Positions 57,508 through 64,000 of a stretch of 64,000 bases of DNA are shown here, one piece after another. Each line of letters begins with the position of its first letter. Position 1 is the first letter of the stretch. This DNA comes from Collybia mongolica (Eukaryota; Basidiomycota; Agaricomycetes; Agaricales; Clitocybaceae): positions 1,116,001-1,180,000 of the forward strand of contig JAAXNY010000011.1 in assembly GCA_013420905.1 (NCBI GenBank), given 5' to 3'. Position numbers and translations under genes: made by a program. The notes beneath the pieces were generated by a model. That model was not told the origin of the DNA. It did not search any database and worked only from the letters and a program-made list of their open reading frames with translations.

Positions 57508-58016
57508 ATGGGCACAAAGTATTTCGGAATCTTGTCCAGCGTCCAGTCACTCCTCAACGAGGCGCATCATTAATGGGGATGCGTCTGTTGTGCTTGGGCA
57601 TCAACCGTGCATTTAGGAGTCCACCGCGGGCCATATGGTAGGGACGATCATTCCACATAAAGACCCGCATCCCAGCAATACATACTCCCTCCGAGCTATT
57701 GAACTGCCGATTTCCCCGTTGGATATTCAGCCAGAGATAAATCGACATCTTTCGATGAGTAGCACTTCGAAGTTGAGCTTCTCTCATGGCTTGATACGAT
57801 GGGACATAGGAGGCAGAACATGCGAGATATGACATGGGAGCTAGGCTTAACTGCCCCCTTGGGCGCAGATGCTCTGGGAGAAAATGCCACGAAGTCGAAT
57901 ACAAGTTCGATCAGACAGACGTGACTCATAAGGGACCTTTCTGGCAATCGTCTCGTAAACCCAATTTGAATTATAAAACAGGTACATCGATGATCTCGAG
58001 CACTCCATTCCCATTT
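57508..58016. other. convergent 3' flanks, nothing recognised
   Basis: Lies between the F-box gene stop and the stop of the minus-strand secreted-protein gene. Open frames here show no support. Confidence 0.4.
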
Positions 58017-58966
58017 TTAGTTGTAGCTCACATGGACATGATCCCTACATAGACGAAAAATTGAATACTTGCATTCGCCTTTTCAGAGTGACAGAGATGA
58101 CTTACCAGTGGTTCTGGGTAATATCACCACGGTCTTCCATTGGGCGCCAGCTGGTCCAGGCTTTGACTCCATCGATCGCCGGGTTCCAGATACGCTGACC
58201 CCAGATGACGTATTTGAGGTTCAAAGTAGCACGGTTGTTCATGACCCATTCAGCAATCTCCCTGCCCGAAGTAGTTGCGCTCTATCCAATGTTTAGTCCA
58301 AATGTCAACACAGTGGTTAAAGAGTACCGATGACGTACACCACCAGCATCCGAGCACATCATGTCGGTTGCTTTTCCACAGCAGTGGTCAGAACCGCTTC
58401 CACAAACGCAGTTGCGAGTGCAGAAGATCTCGCGAATGCGACCTGGCCATGCGGCTACGATCTTCTTGGCACCAGCGACAGCACCCGACGTGCAAGCACC
58501 GACGGCGGGGTATGTGGGAGCTGCATAACCACCGAAGCCTACAGCCTGGATGGTCGGGGTTTCAGTAATAGATAGGGAGGAACTCTCGAAAATACTTACG
58601 GTGGACTGGCAACAATTGAAACCATTGGGGCCAGGGCACTGGTTCGCTACAGTAGTGGAGGCGCAGTCGCTGGACCAGCGACAATTACCTGCAGTACTCG
58701 AGCCGCACTTCGGTTTAGTGCAGCATTTGACGTCGTCTGGATCGGCGGGACAGGCGCCACTAACAGTAGTGCCACCTGAAGCAGAGCAGGTTGTTGTAGT
58801 GACGCAGACACCTGTATAGGAGGCAAAGATCGTTAGTGAGGGGGCTTGGCTGTAAGAAATCAGAGTTCAAACCTGCGGCACCGCCAGCCCCATAGCAAGG
58901 CTCGTTCACTGCTGCATTCGCCGCGATAGCTGTGAGGAAAACCGACAAAATAATCTGTATATGCAT
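58017..58966 (-). CDS. secreted Cys-rich protein with a DHVHVS-type C-terminal domain
   Basis: About five exons. ATG at 58966 gives the signal peptide MHIQIILSVFLTAIAANA; a more upstream ATG (58999) would bury it. The N-terminal half has many paired cysteines (CPADPDDVKCCTKPKC, CPGPNGFNCC), a compact disulfide domain. The C-terminal half reads IAEWVMNNRATLNLKYVIWG and QRIWNPAIDGVKAWTSW. The last intron splits the codon before DHVHVSYN, with the stop at 58017-58019. This end matches the fungal secreted family typified by ARB_07466. The H-x-H pair suggests a metal-dependent wall or peptide hydrolase, but activity is not established here. Confidence 0.77.
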
Positions 58967-60851
58967 GACAGATAATCCTCCCTTGACAGGATAAGACACT
59001 GACAGAGAATTATGATGAGTCCTACTTATACTGTTTCCGAATTCCTACCCACCACGAATCCCGGACTGGTGCCTCTGGTTGGGTGAGTAACATCGAGTAC
59101 ATCCTTCAGAAATGCACCCAACGTGACAGTATCACCACAAGGTCAGTATTCTTGAAAGTTTCGTGCCGCTTCAAGTACCTCCGAGGTGTGAGAAAATGCA
59201 CAAGGTTGTCAGAAGGCACTTGAGAAGATGCGCTCGAGAAGACGACATCAAATTCGAATTGATATAAATCAAATCAATACACTGTTCGCGCCTCGGTAAT
59301 ATTCTATTTGCTGTTGCCCGCGGTTTTTTTGTGGTATAAGGGGTGAACCGCCTTCAAATATACCTCACTCTTGAGAGGAACATATGTGTGGTGTGCTGAC
59401 TATGGTCGTCCTTCAGTTCATCTGGTTCTTTTGTACCCGACTAAGCGAGGAGCAAGCAGATCCTAGGAAATTATCTGACTGGCAACGAAGCCATCCAACG
59501 GCCCGAAGGATCTACTGTAGCCTCATGCCAAGCTCCAGGTTCTTGTGAGATGCAAGATGCAGCTTGCATTGAAATTCGCGATCCGGCAATGGAAGTAAAG
59601 TTTAAACAAACGTGTGGTATGATACAAATTTTGAATTGGACGGGGGTTACCGGTTACCGGATCATACATACCCTTCGGCTTGGGTTTCGAGTATCCTAAT
59701 CGCAATCCGTTTAACACCGAGCAGTGAATATTGAATGTTAGAACCTGAAACTGCTCCCCTACGACAAGAGATTAGGTCAATTTCACGCTCTTTCAAACTG
59801 AAAACGGTCTTCAATGTTGAGAAACATGTCGCGCGTAAATAATATCTAGATCTTGTCAATGGCACCTGATACCTAATGCTTCGCGGTAGTGAGGGGCTTC
59901 TTCTTTTCGTCGTGCTTGCACTGACTCGTGACCCTTTACTTTACAGCCAAACCGCGTATATTGAATTACAATGCTATGTAGCCACGAACTCCCGACCCAA
60001 GGACTACAGGAGCGAACGTAGACCATGTCCCACTCTCACTTTCCTCATTAATTTCTATGTAGAGGCCCAAGAAAGTGCTCTGGTCTACCTTTTGGACCGC
60101 CCGAAATATTCGGAATAGCAGGGCGGTGGAGCTTCGGCAAATCTGTCATTCGAAGCCCACGTCGTTAAAATAGCGAGCGAGTGTTACGACGGAACCAACG
60201 AACAATTGTGAACAATCTAACATCCAGACAGGACGAATCTCGGGACGTGGTCCAGGAGGACCGGGGTAGTTGCCCAAAGAACCCCGCGCGTATAGAATAA
60301 CCCGTTTCAGCGCGCGACTTACCTTGGAAAATATCATACATCCCCTGTGTTTCTGTTCGAAATTTGAACCACCCGCTGTAGAAGCCACCTGACGTTTCTC
60401 TGTTCCTTGCAGGGTGGTCGTTCCGTCACACGATCGCTGGGAGCCACGCTTTGCTGCTCTGCTTCGATTGTATTCTTCATCTTTGAGCCGGAACACAAAA
60501 AGAAAAGCTGGTGCTTATACTCTTTCCTCATAACGTGGATGTCATTTCGGTCTAGTTTGCAAGAGTCAATATTGCCACTTTTTCTGCTGCACCTTCAAGG
60601 TACATGAACCTTACGAAGTGGCCGACTTTTTTCGACTAACTGGGGTTCGGAATCTTTGGATGGTGGCCTTCTGTGTGCGCCGGCACAAGCTGGCATGACG
60701 ACGTTCAATCCACCTTCTTGATGTGGCAGGAGGAATAAAGCTTGGCTGTGTAAGTGGTCCAAGTGGAAACATTTGCGATATGGGAATCACACAAGTGTAA
60801 AGGCTCCCACAATTAAACCAATGATAATATCCTTTTATCTAATATTGTACC
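58967..60851. other. long intergenic region, no supported gene
   Basis: Small ORFs at 59523-59717 and 59662-59865 (both minus), 59876-60118 (plus) and 60146-60496 (minus) show no domain, signal peptide or splice pattern. Not recognised as a repeat present elsewhere in the window. Confidence 0.4.
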
Positions 60852-63800
60852 CTATACATTGCGATACTCAAATGCAGGGCTACCGGGCTCTGACGAATCT
60901 ATTATGTTTTTGGTATATCCAGGCTGCCCTTCGTGGGCACGAGCGTCGTCTACTGACAACACCTCTGCATCTACAAGGCCCAGTGATTTCTTGAGGTATG
61001 GCAAGATCTCCTGCAGAACAGTGCTTTCAGAGAAAGGCAGCGTACGTCGGAACGCTGTTTGGGCACCAAATTGTGCCATACGTTTCTAAAAAGAGCGTAT
61101 ATAGTTTTAAAAAAAACCCATAGTGTCTGTATAAGAACGTTCGTCTCACCTTGAACGCTTGTATAAATGGCATTGCGCGCTTATCCTTGATCAATCCCCG
61201 CTCGGATAGCAACACTTTCACCTTCGCATCATCCACCTTGTCGGCCTCCTCTGCATACGCTTCCTTGACAACCTGGACACACGTGTCCTGCCACTCTGGG
61301 AACGCAGTCGCCACATAGATCCGGACACTCTTGGGCTGCTTTGGATCAAAGGTCGCCTTCTTGCCCTTACCCTTGTTCATCAACTTCATGAGCGACACCT
61401 CGGCCTCGCGGATGGTCCTAATCGTGCCACGCATATAGTTGCCCGCTTCCAAGACGCTGCGGTCGATGGGTTCTGCAGGAGTCGGCCACCGTGCGAGTTG
61501 GACTGATGTAGGTGACTTGAGAATCGCGGAATGAATATGCTCGGCAAAGTGGGGAGCGACGGGCGTGACGAGAAGCGCTGCGACTCGCATCCAATACATG
61601 ACGAGATCTGCGTGCATGCCGACGTCGGACGTGACCTCGCGGTACCAATCACGGGCGCTTTGGAGTTCATAGAAACCGTACTTGAGCGCGTCCTTGTAGT
61701 TGGTTCTGCGAACAGCGTGTTAGACTGGGTAATTTTTACTATATAGGGAGGAGTGTTTACGCCTCGTAATGGCCCTGCGTGACGTTGATGAGTTCATTAA
61801 TCTCCTGCTCGAACACGAGATCGTGGTAGGAGTTACGTGGCCCCTGGCGCATATTGGGCGCATCCTTGACCATATCCTGCATTTATATAGATCAGCATGT
61901 CACATTCTCAGAAACGAAACCTTGAATACGAACATCGCACCAGCCTAACAGCGTATGCACCCGCAGGATGTTAGCGTTTGCCGTCTTCTCCTCAAAGTTA
62001 GCATCCTCCAGTCCATCACCGGCGTCCGCCAAAGACAGCCTTGTCGCGTCAGCACCAAACTTCTCGATCGCCTCCCTCAGCGTAAGAGAGTTCCCCGTGG
62101 ACTTTGACATCTTCTTCCCGTTCAGCATCAAGTGTCCGTTTGTCCGCATGCTCAGCGGCCACTTGTCCTCCGGGAAGATTGCTGCGTGGTTGTAGAGTGC
62201 AAATGTGAGATGGTTGGGGACGAGGTCCCTGGCAGAGGAGCGGATGTCGAAGGGATAGAAGTACTCAAATTCATGTTTGAGGGCATCAGCTTTCTCTCGG
62301 GGCAGGGGTTCTGGGCTGGGCCAAGGGCCTTTGCAGAAGATGTATTCCCAGACTTCGTCAGTCATTTGCTCGGGAGTAATTCCAAGGGGTCCAGGCTTCG
62401 TGCCATCGATGCTGTTTTCTGAGAGGGAGCCAGTTAGACAACTTGTTTCAGTATTCTAATATTGATCTACTCACCATGAAGCAGCTGTGCAACGGTGTAG
62501 TAGCTCATGTAAATAGTTGAGTCACTAAGAGATTCAACCAAAAAATGAGGATCCCATGGGAGTTTCGAGCCCAAGCCGTATGTTCTCGCACATGCCCACT
62601 TGTTCAGCCATGCCAAAGTTCCTTCGAAGGCATGCCTAGTTTCCGATGTGTACAAGTTCATTCCAGCCAACATCCTGAAACACGAACTCAGCAGTTGCAC
62701 TACGGCTGGACGTTGAAAATGAAATACCTCTCCACCTCCTTTCTCCATCCGGCTTCTCCATAGTCCAGGTACCACTGGTCCATGAGCGCAACTACACATT
62801 CGTCCGCACTTCGGGAAATAACAAGACCCTCTGGCTCGGCATATGCAAAAGCAACGCCTTCCTTGAGCATGCTCTCCCTCACCTTCCCCTTCGCCTCCTG
62901 CACACTCTCCCCCTTGAATTCTCCCACAAGCATGGTACCGTTGTAAAAGCCCTCCTTGTAAGCGATATCCTTCGCCTCTGCCAGTTGTTTCGCATCCTTT
63001 TGTGACTGGATCTTCAGTGCTTTCACAATTGCAGGGGCAGCGAGGTCGCCATAAGTGGGTGTCGAGATGACAGGAACGGGGTCGATGGCGGCCCAAGCTG
63101 GCTCGATTTTGTAAAACTCGGGCTTCTTGCGCAGATCCATGAGTGTTTGATAATCATCAGGGGAGTCCGATGGAACGGATGTAACGACGCCCGTGCCCTA
63201 TGAGAAGGTGATAAGTCATCTGTTGAAGGTTCAGGGGTAGTCGACGGACCTTGGTAGCAAGGACACCATCCATGGGTAGAACGAACACTTCAGGATTGAT
63301 AGAGAACGGGGCTTTCACGCGCGTGCCAATAAGTTTTGAGCCCTCGATCTCGACGAGCTGCTCGACATTGCCACGGGGAGTGACTGTACCCTGGAAGGCC
63401 ATGTTCCGAGCTGCACGTCGAGTACAAAGGAAGGCTTCCTTGTCGTTAATGGCAAAAACACCATACTTGATCGTATTGCCTACGAAGCAGTTCGTTTGGC
63501 CATACCTGGTAGTGTTCAGTAAACGTGAGACGCATGCAGTTCAGATTGCTTACATCGTCTCCGGACGGAATGTGGCAGCGACTAGGAATACCTTTCTGCC
63601 ACCAACCTTGCCTTCGATAGCAGCCTTTGCGGCTGGGCTCCACTCCAATGCTTCCATCTTCACACCAGTGTACTCTTGAGGGCCAAAACCTTCTCCATCC
63701 TGCCTGTCGTGGTCCATGCACGGTTGGCCGTCCTTGGGGCTGTAGATCGTGTACCTTTCACCGAATTTGATTTTGCCGAGTTTGTGAAGTTTATTAACTT

Positions 63801-64000
63801 GCCATCGAACGAATGCGTCATAATATGGGTTAGCGTCGGTGGTGAGGAACCTGCGGCGCCAGTCGATACGAGATCCAAATGAATCGTTATCAGCCTGAAT
63901 GAAACGTTCGTTAGACGCACGACAAAGGGAGAATGGGCAACCTACAATTGCAATCGGAGGGAAATATGTTAGCCAGTGTAGGGGGTCCGCGAACTTCTTG
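60852..64000 (-). CDS. cytosolic leucyl-tRNA synthetase, 5' end outside the window
   Basis: Multi-exon, minus strand, stop at 60852-60854. From the window edge: [38 protein letters not shown] and TFRPETMYGQTN. The CP1 editing domain follows ([36 protein letters not shown] joined across the intron at about 63200-63250). Then come [10 protein letters not shown] and the KMSKS loop in [11 protein letters not shown] (62091-62115) with [14 protein letters not shown]. The anticodon-binding domain (61617-61140) and a C-terminal extension ending [10 protein letters not shown] complete it. The HIGH motif and start lie beyond 64000. The enzyme charges tRNA-Leu in the cytosol. The editing-site Thr-rich sequence and the archaeal/eukaryotic insertion order exclude the mitochondrial form. 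Confidence 0.93.

Overview
The window looks like nuclear DNA of a mushroom-forming basidiomycete (Agaricomycetes). The evidence is dense genes broken by many 50-70 bp GT..AG introns, class I hydrophobins, a fungal rhodopsin-domain protein, a TPR-CHAT protein, H2A.Z, an NHP6-type HMG-box protein, a Kin4-like kinase and the nuclear-encoded mitochondrial genes IF1, ATP synthase subunit h and RPO41. I saw no tRNA, rRNA or CRISPR array. Gene models were spliced by eye. Where exon lengths are given, they sum to a multiple of three.

Layout. 1-504: CpG-poor 3' end of a LINE with an A24 tail. 1847-4692: tandem pair of paralogous secreted helical proteins (minus). 5783-11781: mitochondrial block with IF1 (minus) and subunit h (plus) sharing a 105-bp promoter, then RPO41 (minus). 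12329-14452: CsbD-like stress protein and histone H2A.Z. 15780-16680: decayed Gfo/Idh/MocA dehydrogenase. 17126-20045: inverted repeat 1 (IR1), two 1189-bp arms each with a class I hydrophobin. 20911-22695: intronless protein with an integrase-type H2C2 zinc finger. 22907-23746: stand-alone KA1-domain gene. 24739-25521: secreted protein. 25787-39140: inverted repeat 2 (IR2), two arms of about 4.27 kb, each with a hydrophobin, a rhodopsin-domain membrane protein and an uncharacterised CxxC gene. A 4.4-kb LINE splits the left arm. 40802-42582: GH28 pectinase. 43203-43937: HMG-box protein. 44466-49074: TPR-CHAT caspase-like protein. 49758-50228: GPI-anchored-type wall protein. 51452-55302: Kin4-like kinase, the relative of the stand-alone KA1 gene. 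56094-57507: F-box-like protein. 58017-58966: Cys-rich secreted protein. 60852 to the window end: cytosolic leucyl-tRNA synthetase, 5' end outside the window.

The most unusual elements are these. (1) The 1481-residue TPR-CHAT gene has 19 tandem 45-residue repeats and an intact His/Cys dyad, yet its 3.5-kb main exon contains only seven CG dinucleotides. (2) Two independent palindromic duplications 15 kb apart each created a head-to-head pair of identical hydrophobin genes. (3) A dated LINE insertion has its exact empty site preserved in the other palindrome arm. (4) A KA1-only gene was derived by DNA-level duplication of the tail of a Kin4-like kinase that lies 28 kb away. (5) The ATP synthase inhibitor and ATP synthase subunit h share a bidirectional promoter rich in GTCAC boxes.
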